Origin: Mimachlamys varia
Taxonomy: Eukaryota; Mollusca; Bivalvia; Pectinida; Pectinidae
Assembly (NCBI GenBank): GCA_947623455.1
Contig: OX392538.1
Span: 23,807,001 to 23,871,000, forward strand
DNA length: 64,000 nt
Direction of reading: 5' to 3'
The position numbers and the translations under genes are program-made. The notes under the pieces were generated by a model. It did not search any database and was not told the origin of the DNA. It saw only the letters and a list, made by a program, of their open reading frames with translations. Below are positions 49,801 through 64,000 of the stretch, in pieces (within the stretch, counting starts at the first letter, position 1; each line of letters opens with the position of its first letter).

Positions 49801-51284
49801 TAGTTCATTTTTCATTTGTTTGCCTATACCATACCATTTTGGTATTTGCATTCTTAACTGTGGTAGTTCGATACTTGTACAAACTAAAAATACAAGTCAC
49901 AGTGAATATTACATTATATCCGGATTCAATTGCTCCGTTTTTTTCGTCAAATATTACGCTTCTAATTCACGCACTTTTTTTCTGATGCAGCAATGTTTGC
50001 GTCATGTTACATTAAAAATGCAAAAAATAGATTTTATGTTTCATGCCTTTAAATCTGATATGTTAAAGGAATATACCAATATTTTTAAACCTGGAAACTA
50101 AATTTTAGCTTGCATTTATTTGATTCATATGTAATCTAATTTCAGAATGGTTTATAGATGCGTCTTCAATTTTGAAAAGTATCAAGACGAAGCAAAAGAT
50201 CAAGAAGATGCAGAATGGAACAAGAAAAGGGAAGAAGTAAAGAAAGAAATGAAAGAACAACTGGATGAGCTCGCAATGGGTGACAAGAAGGGAGATCTTA
50301 AATTTCTTGATTTTGTATACAAGTAAGTCTGCCGACATCAACGAGACTGGGTTATGTCCCCTCTCAGGTGCCGTGTACAAGTAATGTCCCTTTAACCGGT
50401 CAGAAACAGGAGGCCCATAGGACCTGTACCGCTTACACAAATATATTGTTATATCTAAATTATCATGGCAAAATTTAAAAAAAAAATATTTAAGGGACTG
50501 ATGCCAAGACCAATCCTTGTAGCATAAAAAAATGTATGTTTAAATGTTTGATGATGTTGAGGATAATTTTTTATCTTAACTGTTTCAGAGTTAAAACACT
50601 GAGGTTAAGTCTTTGTTCTAGTGAAGAAGTCGTTAAACCAATATAGCTAAATAAATAGTTTTGCCCCGTCAGTTCCTTTCAGATCATACATGTATGTACA
50701 GTTGTTTAACCCGGCAAAGTAAAGTCGTTTAATATCACAAAATAGTAACATTTTGGTCCCAGCCCTCAGCTCCTATATTGTACAGTTTTGAATCCCCGTC
50801 CACTAGATATGCTTCCAATACTAAATTTGAGACATTATATTTCACAATGCTACTTTTACCTAATGTATCCCTTGACACAGCCTCACGTTTATTCTTTAGT
50901 TGAGCGTTCACCATTGTAAGTCTCGACCACAATACAAAAATGTAGTTGTTTATTCTCATTACTTGACAATCAAATTTGCCATGGCGATTGCTGTAATGTT
51001 CAACTTAAGATAAAATCTGTCTGTCATGACTTACAAGAAAATAATTCACTTTCTGTTTACCTAATGTAAGAAATTCCCATCGAAGGATCACAAACACAAG
51101 GACCTATTCGTTCTACCAGCGGATAAATCGGGCATAGATCATAGTCAAAAGAAAAAACTGTATCAGAAAGCTGTACCATCCAGACAGGGCGAATGTAGAG
51201 GAGAACGGAGTTCAGTGGAAGGTGATGACGGAAGAGATCACTAAACTCTTTACTTGCCGGTATAACCGGATGAAGAACGATTGA
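46844..51284 (+). pseudogene. TPR-like/J-domain gene, tandem copy C, broken at the 3' end
   Basis: The homologous exons are 46844-47314, 48063-48761, 49441-49698, 50146-50322 and 51070-51284. Exons 2 and 3 (699 and 258 nt) are intact and close to copies A and B. The start MGSLVSKENND (A at -3, G at +4) again fits N-myristoylation (G2, S6). Lesions: exon 1 is 471 nt, so its phase does not match the phase-1 start of exon 2, unless an acceptor 8 nt inside exon 2 is used. Exon 4 is 177 rather than 178 nt (one A lost) and runs into TAA at 50238-50240. The exon 5 acceptor reads TGTAAG where the other copies have TGTAGG or TTTAGG-like ends. Exon 5 is 215 rather than 223 nt, with an 8-nt deletion just before the HPD codons. 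A J-less, truncated product is possible, but the stop lies 82 nt before the next junction, so nonsense-mediated decay is likely. Confidence 0.83.
47437..47565 (+). repeat. Direct repeat, right member (partner 44698-44831)
   Basis: See the left member. GTGAGTATTGGTTTGTCATG and GGGGATGCGATATTTTCACT mark the two ends. It lies in intron 1 of copy C. Confidence 0.75.
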
Positions 51285-53076
51285 GGTAAATAACCAGTAT
51301 GGCTTGAGGGTCGTCTATACATCAAACCGAGCGATGCTTTTGCAAGCTTACTAGTTACTATCTTGGGCAAATGTAACCGACATTACTTGATCGAGAAACT
51401 GTTGGTATGTAACTGCACGTATCAAAGGGGAACAATGATCTCATGAAGATCATATAGGTTATTCAAAACATCAACGTTGTTGTACTCTCAAGTGGCTTTA
51501 GCACAAAATAGTTTCACTGGATATGGCTCTATCAAAGCGTAGACATTGATTGTAATTTGACCTTGAATTGCAAGTTACGACTGTAAAAAAATATTATATA
51601 AATATGAATACATGGAGGCATTTTAACTATTAAGATAAATCATGTTGGATACTACATTATTACTTATTTAGACTTAAGACATCGTGAGTAGTCTGTTTTC
51701 AATACAAATGTTAAAATTGGGTTTCGTTAAGAAATCTGCATTTTTTGCCTCAAACTTAGCAGTTAAACTGACTTCTTTTTCTGCTTAAAAGTCTAAATAT
51801 TCCGTAATGAGAACATTTTTGATGACTGAAAACACCCCTATATGCTATATTTGTGTGTTAACAACCGGCATTTGCATATCAAGGGCAAAACAGTCATACC
51901 CAGTCAAACAAATGTCCCTATCGTGTGCTATAGACACTTTTGAGTATAACTAGATTGTTGTTTTGATCTACATAAAATCAATCTTCCGTCCTGGAACAAG
52001 TTTGTATCCTATGTTTTGCCAAAACTAACAAACATCATGGCGAATTACATGTCAAAAGTAAGGTTCATGGTAAGCCAATAGCCAGGATACATAGCCCCAA
52101 TTGATCAGATTACTGGTGTTAAATTTACCCGAAATAGAGATTAATAAGCTTGTACAAATATCGCTCGATATGCTCTATAGTTGATATTTAAGATGACCTT
52201 AAGTAAGGCGTGAGATTAGTTTTTGTGCCGTTCGCCTATGTGAGGAATGCTTTGGGTTCTACCCGTAGTCGAGACATTTATATAAAAATATAGATCAGGT
52301 GATCTAAATAAATGAAGACATCAGCCTTAATGCCGAATAACTGACTACGTTAATTGACTACATTGAATGTATGTTTTAATAACCTATATATAAGTTCAAC
52401 ATATCTAAATTACATAGACATATTCTGATAAGGGTCGCTGAATCTTGCATGTTTTAGAGTGTTTGTTGAACATTAACTCATCAAAGTGGATTCTTTATAT
52501 TTGGTGGAAGAAGACTTTTAGAGATTACCTCCCTTCTCTCACGATAGCTTCAATACCCATCAACTTATTTACTAGTACTGTACATATTCTGAAAATGAAC
52601 CCCTCTGGCTACCTAATCTGTTTTACACTTTCATTAGTACACAATATCAACAAATATGTTTTGTCGGTATAAAACATATTATGCGAACATATCGACATTT
52701 TTACTTTAAATTACCAATGGTTTAAGGTTTACACAGCCCAGCATTAACATACATGTACATGCCGCCTGTCGTAGAGACAACTTGCATTTTTTTTAGCTTA
52801 CCTTAGCTCTCCCATTAACCCTTAAGTCAATAACATATTACTGATATTGCCGCAATTTGGGAGATTGAAACAAACACATTAATCGTTAATATATTAGTAT
52901 ATTTTAGTATCAAAATGGGCAGTATAATGATGCACAAATTTACAATTCTTTGAGCCACTGATGAATCTTATAAGAGTTGTATGTGTCATTGGGAGCTCAC
53001 ATGGTTGTACAATGTAGAACTGTAAGCTGTTGTGGATGCCAATCAATGTATTCTTATATATACTTGCTTGTGTTAA

Positions 53077-53466
53077 AGGCCCAATATAAGTAACTTCAGG
53101 ATTTTTTTCGGGATTCTGAAAAATTATGAAAAAAAAAAAAACAAGTTGATGACCATCCAAAAATAAGTCTAAAACGAAGTAACCCTGAGCGGTAACTAAC
53201 AAGAAACTCTTAACAAAAAAAATCCAAAGAATTGAAAATAATTCAGGTGTGGCCCACTTCAAAAACAAACTGACGGTAGAAAACAGCTCAGAACGGACTC
53301 GTGTTTACAAATACCGAGTTTCATCTGCTGCTGTACCGGTAACCGCGTAAGAATGCCTCTTGAATATTGCTGATATCAGTAAATCTTAGCTTAATCTATA
53401 AATATAATAGGTCATTAGGCTTAATTTTCGCTTCAAGTTTTGCCGAAAGTTACGTATATTGGGCCT
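53077..53466 (+). mobile_element. TTAA MITE (piggyBac-like), copy 4, full length, 390 bp
   Basis: TTAA occurs on both sides (53073-53076 and 53467-53470), with inverted ends AGGCCCAATATAAGTAACTT and AAGTTACGTATATTGGGCCT. This is the best copy for defining the family. The others are at 1289-1671, 23898-24221 and 26104-26316. Confidence 0.9.
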
Positions 53467-54009
53467 TTAAGTAATAACATTGTGACAAATAAAATATATG
53501 TTATGTTATCAGCAAAGTTTCTTGTCGTGATTATTTTTGTTGTAGTGTTATACTGAGCCATTGTGCTTGTATTTGTTGTTTTTGTTTTAGAACATTGCGA
53601 AACTCACATTTGAGAAATATGTAAGTGAATAAAATCGATTCTATTTTAAAGAAAATTAATTTGTACATAATGGCAAGCCAAGCTGTCATTTATTCATGGA
53701 GCGACGATGATCAAGTATTTACCAAGGTATATAAGATATCTTAAAAACTGTATCTTATCATATCTTAAGAAAATCTTATTGGAACATATGGCAGAAGCTG
53801 AAACTACGAATAATGGTTTAATACAGGTTTCAAAATGCCATATTCTGTTTTCATTGTATTCAGTGTGAAAAGAAGATGACAGGTTGAAAACATCGCTATT
53901 TATTTAAAACATGCAGTGCGGAATCGGGCAGTCGGCAAACGGAAGTGACCTTAAAAGAGAGAAGTCGTTTTAAAACTTTCAATTTTTGCCGGTCTCCAGA
54001 GAATCTCGT

Positions 54010-54190
54010 TTTTTATAAGATATCTAATAAACTATTCTTTATAAGATATCGTTTATTTTTTAGGAGAAATTTCATATAATATATAAGATATCTCATAAAG
54101 AATAGTTTATGAGATATCTCATTAAAGATATGAGATATCTCATTAAAGATATAAGATATCTTATATACCATCAAAGATATCTTAAATAAT
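54010..54190. repeat. Degenerate palindromic AAGATATCTTA-type repeat
   Basis: Motifs such as ATAAGATATC and GAGATATCTCAT recur about eight times in both orientations, and similar motifs occur near 53725-53770. The predicted 73-residue open frame over it is an artefact of this repeat. Confidence 0.75.
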
Positions 54191-55161
54191 TTGGTATAGT
54201 ATCGGATCAATGTTGTTCCATGAATAAATGACAACTTGGCCTGCGATAGTACATGTTGAGTTTGGTTTCATTTGCAACGCGATTACAAATATATTTATGT
54301 GGAATTTCACGTAAAATTCTCATTAAACTGACTAAGCTTTGATACGTTGGCTGTTGTATTCCACTCTATTGTATTACCGTCGCTTTGTAAACCTACCCAC
54401 ATTATCGTCTAGTGTCATCTTTAATCACCCGTCGGTGTATGATTTGAAGTCATCTGATATGTATCGAGTCGAATCAAATCAAATTAAATCATTTGGATGA
54501 TATACCTTTTGTGGTTGTGCCAGATCAGTGACGGGATATGTAAAACAACATATCCCTTGGCCTTCTCAGTAGGTAGGGCGTTAAAATGTATGATATCAAT
54601 TTAATCTTATCTCACAGAGACACTGGGGAGGCTAGAACTCTTCTTTGTATCCCATGGCAACACTTAATGTTTATCTTCATTCCGTGTTTGTCCTTTCTAT
54701 GATTACCCTTCCCTCTATCATGTCTGTCTCTTTAAGGAATGATTCACTGATATACATATGGGTAACTTTAATATCATGTGCAACATCGCTGTGGTTTACA
54801 CTTGATAAATAATAAACTAACGAACTAACAAAATAATACTTACCCTATACACAATGTCTTATCCACAAACACGAACAGCTCACAAAACAAAAAACCGTAA
54901 AATATCGTTTAGAGACCAACACCATCCTGTAAACATCGATATCACCACCGCTAAATATAAACACATTAATATAAAGCCGGACAAATAACTAAAACCCGGA
55001 ATTTGCTAAAATAAAATAAATAAAAGTGAGACCAAGTTCGATTATTTACTTACTTACACTGGGAAGGCAATATCATGAAAAAAGGAGTAACTATATATTT
55101 ATTTTGATATGAGGTGTTTACCTAATGTTGAAAGATGTAATATAAGATTTGAATGTAGTTA

Positions 55162-58142
55162 CAGTTGAGTGTAAGCTAACCTTTACACCCTAGTGCACTA
55201 GGAGTGCACTACGTTTAAACTAGTAGTGCACTACATTTAAACTACAAGTAAACTAGTAGTGCACTACGTCCAGCCAGGTGTGACCACAAAAACCCCTACA
55301 GGTAATGGGAGGGTCCATACCTACCTGTGTCCTTACCTGTACAGATGTAATATGATTTACCTGTACTAATGTTATACTATTGAAGTCATTAGTTTGTCAG
55401 TACTTCCTCATATAAGTACAAGAATGAACAATTCTGAGTTTATGTCAGAAGATATTTATTATAATACTTTAAATAAATTAATTCACTGCATGTCAAAATT
55501 TTAAATAAAATAATAATTTAGATATACTATATTATAAATCTTTTTGAAGAAGTAACAATGATTCTTTTCTATTTAAATATTTGTATTCTACAATTAAATT
55601 GAAGGTATGTGTTCAAATAAAAAATGGTATAACACATGTTTTATGTTGAAATTATTTAGTTAATCGTACAAAAATATATACAGAAAAAAAAGTAAACAAC
55701 AGATTGTAATATAGAAAAAAATAGATATTAGAAGAACATATTTTGTACTTAGTATAGTTGTTTCAATCACAAATTACTTTTAATATTTGACATTAAGAAG
55801 CTAGCTGTGCAATATCAGAGACGTACAAGGTTTTATACTACCTCCATGTACCAGTATTAGTATTCTGTTTCACTATACACTCAGGTTCAATGCATACGAA
55901 TGAAAGGTTATAGAAACATCAAGTACTGTAATGTCCAGCTAGGTATATGAGGGGGAAATACTGCCTAACTGGCAAGCTAGCTTTTTCAGTCATGCGGTAT
56001 GACCCGGGGACCCGTTCACGCTAGTTAAGCAACGGTGAGCGTGGTCAGTAGTTGGATGGGTGACCGCCTGCACGTTACAGTACTAATATTAGAAAAGATT
56101 ACTTTCACCAGAACATTTAAAGCCATTATCTTCTTCATATCAACATACCAACGTACATGATCTACATGTAATCCAATTGACTGTAATCAATGTTATCATC
56201 ATTAATCAATTAACAGGCTAGGGCCCTCAGGCCTTTAATCCTGAAGACTTGGCCAGTGATGGCTGTGGGGGAGAGGGAGGTGAGAAATTCACACCTGGCT
56301 AACTACAGACAGCCTAGGGGTGTCCCCTATCTTGACCTCTGTACGTGAGGATGTGGCCCAGGCAGGTCAGGTACATAAATATGCCTGGAGGGTAAAGGAT
56401 TCTACCTGTAGATCTATATTTGTCCCTTTTAGTTAGATTTTATGTAAGTCATTAGGTTGATTTAAAAGTACAATAAATGTGACTGGCATAGGCTTAACTT
56501 TGTTCTAAGTTAGGTTAATATATCTGCATATTATTTATTTGTTGTATACTTAGTCTTACAATATAGAATTAATTATAATGATTCCATTAAACTGACCTTG
56601 CTTTTTTTTAAAATCATTATTACATATATGCATAAACCTTCAAGTCATGTTTAACACAACCTGTAATTGCCTTCAATATTTAGGCCTAAATATTGGAAAT
56701 GCATCATTTTAAAATACTTTTATACTGATAATTTGAATAAAATTAAGTATAATGAATGTTAGTATTTTATTATCAAACTATATATATGAAGCGACTGAGC
56801 CAGAGAGTATATATTCTCTCACATATACGTCCCTGATTACACCCAATATAACTAGATAATTTTTCAACATTTAACAAGTATATATATGTAAATATTTAGA
56901 AATCGAAATGCGTCATTGGATTGTATTCAATCAAGTGTCATAAGATACTTGGTATTTTAAGTTAATTTTTAAGAAAACCAGAATCTGGTAAAGGACTGAT
57001 ATAGACTTACATTGTTATCCAATTAATTATTACTAATTTCAATGTTATTTTATGTACGATCAATTTATTATTGTATAATTAAATGTTTCGAATGAAACAA
57101 AAAAAAAAGGATTAAAGTCCTCAAAATATCCACTATTTAAAGGGAAATGTGTAAATATCTAGATATATTCTCAAAGATTTTTAGTTTCATATAAACTTGA
57201 TAAACCCGAGTAAAAGTTAAATATGTATTATCATAGTTATGATCCTGGTCATATCCAGCTTAGCCCTTTATTAATCAAATTTGACCAGTGAAATTCAGAT
57301 GAGAAATTCACACCTCAATTATGTCACTGACAGGCTTATGTCAGCAGGTGTTCCTAGACAAAGTTGAGACAGGTCAGGTAATTGCCTGAGGCCTGGGGGT
57401 CAAATCAAAACATATCTGTCCCATACTGAACAATGTGACTAAATTTTAATTTTTGTTGTATTACTTTTTTTTCAACTTCAAATTCTTATATTTATATCAA
57501 CACTGTTGTATGTGGTGATATATATATACATACAGATCTTAATATAGGAATTTTTTTGTTATTTTTACAGAATTAGTTCTTACAATATTTAAAAATGTAC
57601 TTCTTAACAAAAAATTATCAATAGATATTCCTTCAATTTTTCAATATACTTGATTGAAAATTGGTAAATAAATATAAAAAAAAGTTTATAGTACACATTA
57701 AATGAAATATAAGACATCAAAACTGTTAGATAAATAATAATTTTCTATTTCATTTATGTCCTGTATGCAAGAAAGTTTTGGGAAAAACTCGAACAGTAAT
57801 TATCATGATTTCATAATTTGTAGTTTTGAAATGAAAGAAAGAAAGTTGTTTGAGAAAGATAACTACATGACTGGGGAGATTCAAATATATATCCATTAAA
57901 GTTGTAAATATTAACTAACGATAAGGCCAGCTTCTAAGTACCAGCAGAGGACACAGGTGAAGTACAGGTAAGAATCACAGGTAGATGGGACTGCCCATTT
58001 ACCTGTAGGGGTATTTGACCTATATGGGGTTCAGGGTGTAGTGCACTACTAGTTTTCCTGTAGTTTAAATGTAGTGCACTACTAGTTTAAACGTAGTGCA
58101 CTACTAGTGCACTAGGTGTAAAGGTTAGCTTACACTCAACTG
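55162..58142. mobile_element. 2981-bp non-autonomous DNA transposon with long TIRs and TA target
   Basis: The left end (CAGTTGAGTGTAAGC...) and right end (...GCTTACACTCAACTG) are inverted repeats about 181-185 bp long (55162 to about 55345; 57962-58142). TA lies on each side (55160-55161 and 58143-58144). Within the TIRs the palindrome GTAGTGCACTAC alternates with GTTTAAAC. The TA duplication and the CAGT start resemble Tc1/mariner-type elements, but TIRs this long are unusual there, so the class is inference. No transposase frame is present. A 5S-like segment (55996-56080) is inside. The motif GAGAAATTCACACCT is repeated in the interior (about 56282 and 57301). Confidence 0.85.
55996..56080 (+). 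repeat. 5S-rRNA-like segment inside the TIR element
   Basis: GCTAGTTAAGCAACGG...GTGGTCAGTAGTTGGATGGG TGACCGCCTG parallels the 5S rRNA internal promoter region (GCTAAGCA..., then GGTTAGTACTTGGATGGGAG then ACCGCCTG). The 5' third of 5S rRNA is missing or unrecognisable. It is a 5S-derived fragment or SINE3-like head, not a functional 5S gene. Confidence 0.68.
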
Positions 58143-59324
58143 TATGCATGAAACTTGATTGATAGAAATAAAAAAGTCGAAAAAAAACTAACCAACATCG
58201 TTTTGATATAATCTTGGTGGGATGTTTATGAAGTGCATCACGTATACGTTGAAAATGTCACGGTATGCCTGCCTAAATATGTCATATTTATCATTATAGA
58301 TTGGTTTAATGGCTCCCTGATGGTAAGAGAGTCTACTTTACAAGTTCTGTTTATACACTTCAGTGTAAAATATTATCTTCATTAGCCATCACCCGGAGGG
58401 GATTTATATAGGGCAGGAATGCTTACAAGTCTTAGCATGCTGTCCAATGCTACTCATACTGATCAATTAAGATATTTTGAAATGAAATGAGTTACGGCGT
58501 ATCCGGAAGACGTTAAATTAAACGAATATTCATTAATATATACTCACCAAAGATCATTGCTACTTGATGAATAAAAACGTATTACAAATAATAAACTGAA
58601 AGCTCTTTACAACGCATTTTATTCGCAATTCATGATTTTTTTCTGATAGAAAATGGATTTTTTTTAAATGCCGATATTTGATAGAGCAGATGAAATAGGA
58701 ATTTATTTAATATGTATACAATAAAAATATCATTCTCAAACTGTCTTAAAGCATTTATATTCAATGTGTTCCGATCTTAATAATGGATTGAGGTTTAGAG
58801 AATTTAAAAGAGAAAAACATTATCGTCAATACTACACCGAGTTATAATTTAATGGAAGGTAACAATATCAATATGTCAGATTGTTTTGTATAGCAAACAT
58901 ATATCTATATAAATGGAAGCCGAACGCTTGGTGTCAGTATAAACGAAAATATTGTTCTATTTGATGTCAGTTTTTAAATAAAAATATTCAGTGTTTTTTT
59001 ATGGATAATATTTTAAGCAGTCCTTAAATTTGACCTACAACAATTGACATTGTATAATTTCCCTCATAATATTTACGTTTTCACCATTATTTTGCAATAT
59101 TCTCGATTCTGAGGTCAAATTGTGGTTTTGTTAATGGAGTCACAATTGTATAATGCATTGAAATAAAGGTCAGTTGTTTTGAAACTAGTTTGCTCTTAAC
59201 GTTTCGTTTTGACCAGAACATTTAATTAGATAAAACTGCAGTTTATAATCGAAGGATGTTCGAAATAAGGTAACATTGCGCCTATTACTTGGTGTAACTT
59301 TAATTGGATCGTTGTACACCATAG

Positions 59325-59455
59325 TATCCCTTTTGACCCTAGCATTACCGCCGAGTCCCAAAAGGACGAAACAGTTTTATGATGCAGTTTAATTAATTTT
59401 TTCGGCATACTGTATCTATTAATAAAAGGTGAAGCATGTGTGTGCTATGTCATCT
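59325..59455 (-). repeat. Interspersed repeat family D, partial
   Basis: 'CCCAAAAGGACGAAACAGT', TGATGCAGTTTAATTAATT, TTCGGCATACTGTATCTATT and GTGCTATGTCATCTTT match the 3' half of the copy at 59485-59810, in the same orientation, so two copies lie in tandem. Confidence 0.68.
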
Positions 59456-59484
59456 TTAATTATAGGGGGTGGCAGACTCTGCTG

Positions 59485-59810
59485 GTGGATTGTTTAGTCT
59501 CGAGGTTTGCTGGAGCCTCCATAGCCACAGTTAATTTCATTTGAGTGGTGGAACGGTACATAATATACACATTTTCGTAGTACACGATTTTAAATTATAC
59601 AGAACTAGTTCAAAACTTCTAAATTCATAAATCAAAGGGATTTTACGCACCTACATTAGTTTGGAAATTTTGGATTCCCATCTTTCGGCCCCTAGCATTA
59701 CTGACGAGAAGAACGAAACAGCTGTATGGTACAGTTTAATTCATTTTTTCGGCATACTGTATCTATTACTAAATTTAAAAGGTGCAGCATGTATGTGTTA
59801 CGTCATCTTT
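59485..59810 (-). repeat. Interspersed repeat family D, near full length, reversed
   Basis: It runs from TTTAGTCTCGAGGTTTGCTG through GTGGTGGAACGGTACATAAT, TTTGGATTCCCATCTTTCGG and 'CATACTGTATCTATTACTAAA' to GTGTTACGTCATC. It is the reverse complement of 16320-16665 and 41650-41915. Confidence 0.72.
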
Positions 59811-60366
59811 ATACTGTTCTTACCAGATATACTCAAAATAAATGTGGTACACTTACATGTTATTTTTAAAAATACTCTTGTTATTTGAGACAAATATTGA
59901 TTTCTGCTTAATACTGTAATCGTTTTAAGACGGAAGTTCTAAGACATAGTGTTACTGCGCATACGCTAGGACCACATTCGAATATATCTACGCTGTTATA
60001 TAAGTTGCTTCAAATCCAGATCCTATTCATTTGTACTGTATTATGTGTTGGTATGCACTTATTATTGTTGAGTTCTTAATGAAATAAAATATATTTTAAT
60101 ATTTCTCGGCTAGAATGTTGATTTATACTACAATGTAACACCCAAAGGCTGGCGACCCCAATATCTACCAGGAGTTGTCTATCCTTGTACTCGCATACAC
60201 CGAATATTTCAAAATGAAGTTGCAACCGAAGCCATCTTGACTCATGATCGTGATCAAATGATAGGTCATGTGACCTCAGAACTTTTCGTTCTTGCGTTTA
60301 CAGACAAGTTATAGTAATAGTTCTACTATCTATGTTGGACACGTGGCAAAATTTCGACAAATATGA

Positions 60367-60493
60367 CCTGGTTTCATCAACGTTCCGTAGCTTAAAGACA
60401 TTCCTTAAGTTAAACATACCCAAAGGAAAGCACAAGGAAACAATTTTTAAAATGTAGAATTTTCTGAAGTTTTTTAACGTTGATGAAACCTGG
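60367..60493. mobile_element. Small MITE with TIRs downstream of alpha-tubulin
   Basis: CCTGGTTTCATCAACGTT at the left end pairs with AACGTTGATGAAACCTGG at the right end, 127 bp overall. No clear target-site duplication. Confidence 0.75.
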
Positions 60494-60636
60494 ACCGGAG
60501 TCTGCAATAGCAGGGATGTTCCGATCCCTATGCTAGTGACTAGGACAAACCATAGAGGCATAATATTTCATCAGAAATATCAAATGCAAGGGAATAACGA
60601 GAATAAATACAAAAACGTGAAATATGATCTTAGGTA

Positions 60637-60642
60637 TTTAAT
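60637..60642 (-). terminator. Possible poly(A) signal (ATTAAA) of alpha-tubulin
   Basis: TTTAAT on the plus strand reads ATTAAA on the minus strand, about 110 nt after the stop codon. No AATAAA is seen on the minus strand in the nearby 3' region, so this common variant is the best candidate. Confidence 0.4.
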
Positions 60643-60750
60643 GCTGGAGTGGTCTTATAACACAGCTCAACAAAATGTCTTTACATTTTGAAACGTGATG
60701 GTTTAGGCGTTTTCATTTTGGCAAAGTCTTTGAGTTGGTGGATAAAGAGT

Positions 60751-64000
<3,250 letters not shown>

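Larger units (their letters stand above)
51285..60636. other. 9.3-kb gene-free region rich in DNA transposons
   Basis: No coding exon is recognised on either strand. It contains a full TTAA MITE (53077-53466), a palindromic AAGATATCTTA-type region (54010-54190), a 3-kb TIR element (55162-58142), two family-D repeats (59325-59455 and 59485-59810) and a small MITE (60367-60493). The remaining stretches are AT-rich and featureless to me. Confidence 0.6.

Noticed and set aside
54013..54234. 73-codon minus-strand open frame with repeated residues
   Set aside because: It is produced by the palindromic AAGATATCTTA-type repeat. The apparent protein repeats are just that motif translated.
59226..59408. 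60-codon minus-strand open frame downstream of the transposon-rich region
   Set aside because: Its start lies in family-D repeat sequence, and the frame is not kept in the other copies.

Overview
This is an AT-rich, intron-rich animal genome segment. The repeats point to a bivalve mollusc: the short 'GCTCACCTG..CGAAGG..AAGTGAGCT' hairpin repeat at 23281, a SINE with its tRNA-like head at 32205-32392, and an 'ACAAGAGGCC' type repeat at 39545. I recognise these as common in bivalve genomes, but I cannot name the species. Five protein-coding loci and one clear pseudogene-like copy can be read. Everything between them is non-coding and heavily occupied by small transposon-derived repeats.

Region 1 (about 7.3-22.1 kb): a head-to-head pair of SLC16/monocarboxylate-transporter-like (MFS) genes. 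MCT-A lies on the minus strand (11831 to 7463, 508 codons plus stop) and MCT-B on the plus strand (16920 to 22060, 451 codons plus stop). Both have five coding exons with identical intron positions and phases, including a 61-nt first exon carrying the family's N-terminal motif. The 5.1 kb between the two start codons holds a four-unit satellite-like tandem repeat.

Region 2 (about 27.0-51.3 kb): three tandem, same-strand copies of an unusual gene. The predicted protein has an N-terminal Lys/Glu/Ser-rich tail starting with an N-myristoylation signal (visible in copies B and C), TPR-like helical repeats, a charged helix, and a C-terminal auxilin-like J domain with the HPD motif. The core exons are 699, 258, 178 and 223 nt. 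Copy B is intact (614 aa). Copy A has an intact core but no recognisable first exon; a truncated TTAA-flanked MITE sits about where that exon is expected. Copy C has intact exons 2-3 but a phase problem in exon 1, a 1-nt deletion and premature stop in exon 4, a damaged 3' splice site, and an 8-nt deletion next to the HPD codons in exon 5.

Region 3 (about 60.6-64 kb): the last coding exon of a highly conserved alpha-tubulin gene on the minus strand (residues 76-451). The earlier exons lie beyond the right edge of the window.

Mobile DNA: several families can be delimited by their ends and target-site duplications. They are a 388/382-bp MITE with 9-bp TSDs (Mutator-type), a MITE of about 390 bp with TTAA TSDs (piggyBac-type, four copies), a 2981-bp element with TIRs of about 180 bp and a TA TSD that contains a 5S-rRNA-like segment, several tRNA-derived SINEs, and at least three further repeat families. 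One of these supplies the sequence just upstream of two MCT-B splice acceptors. I see no CRISPR array, rRNA operon or prokaryotic feature.
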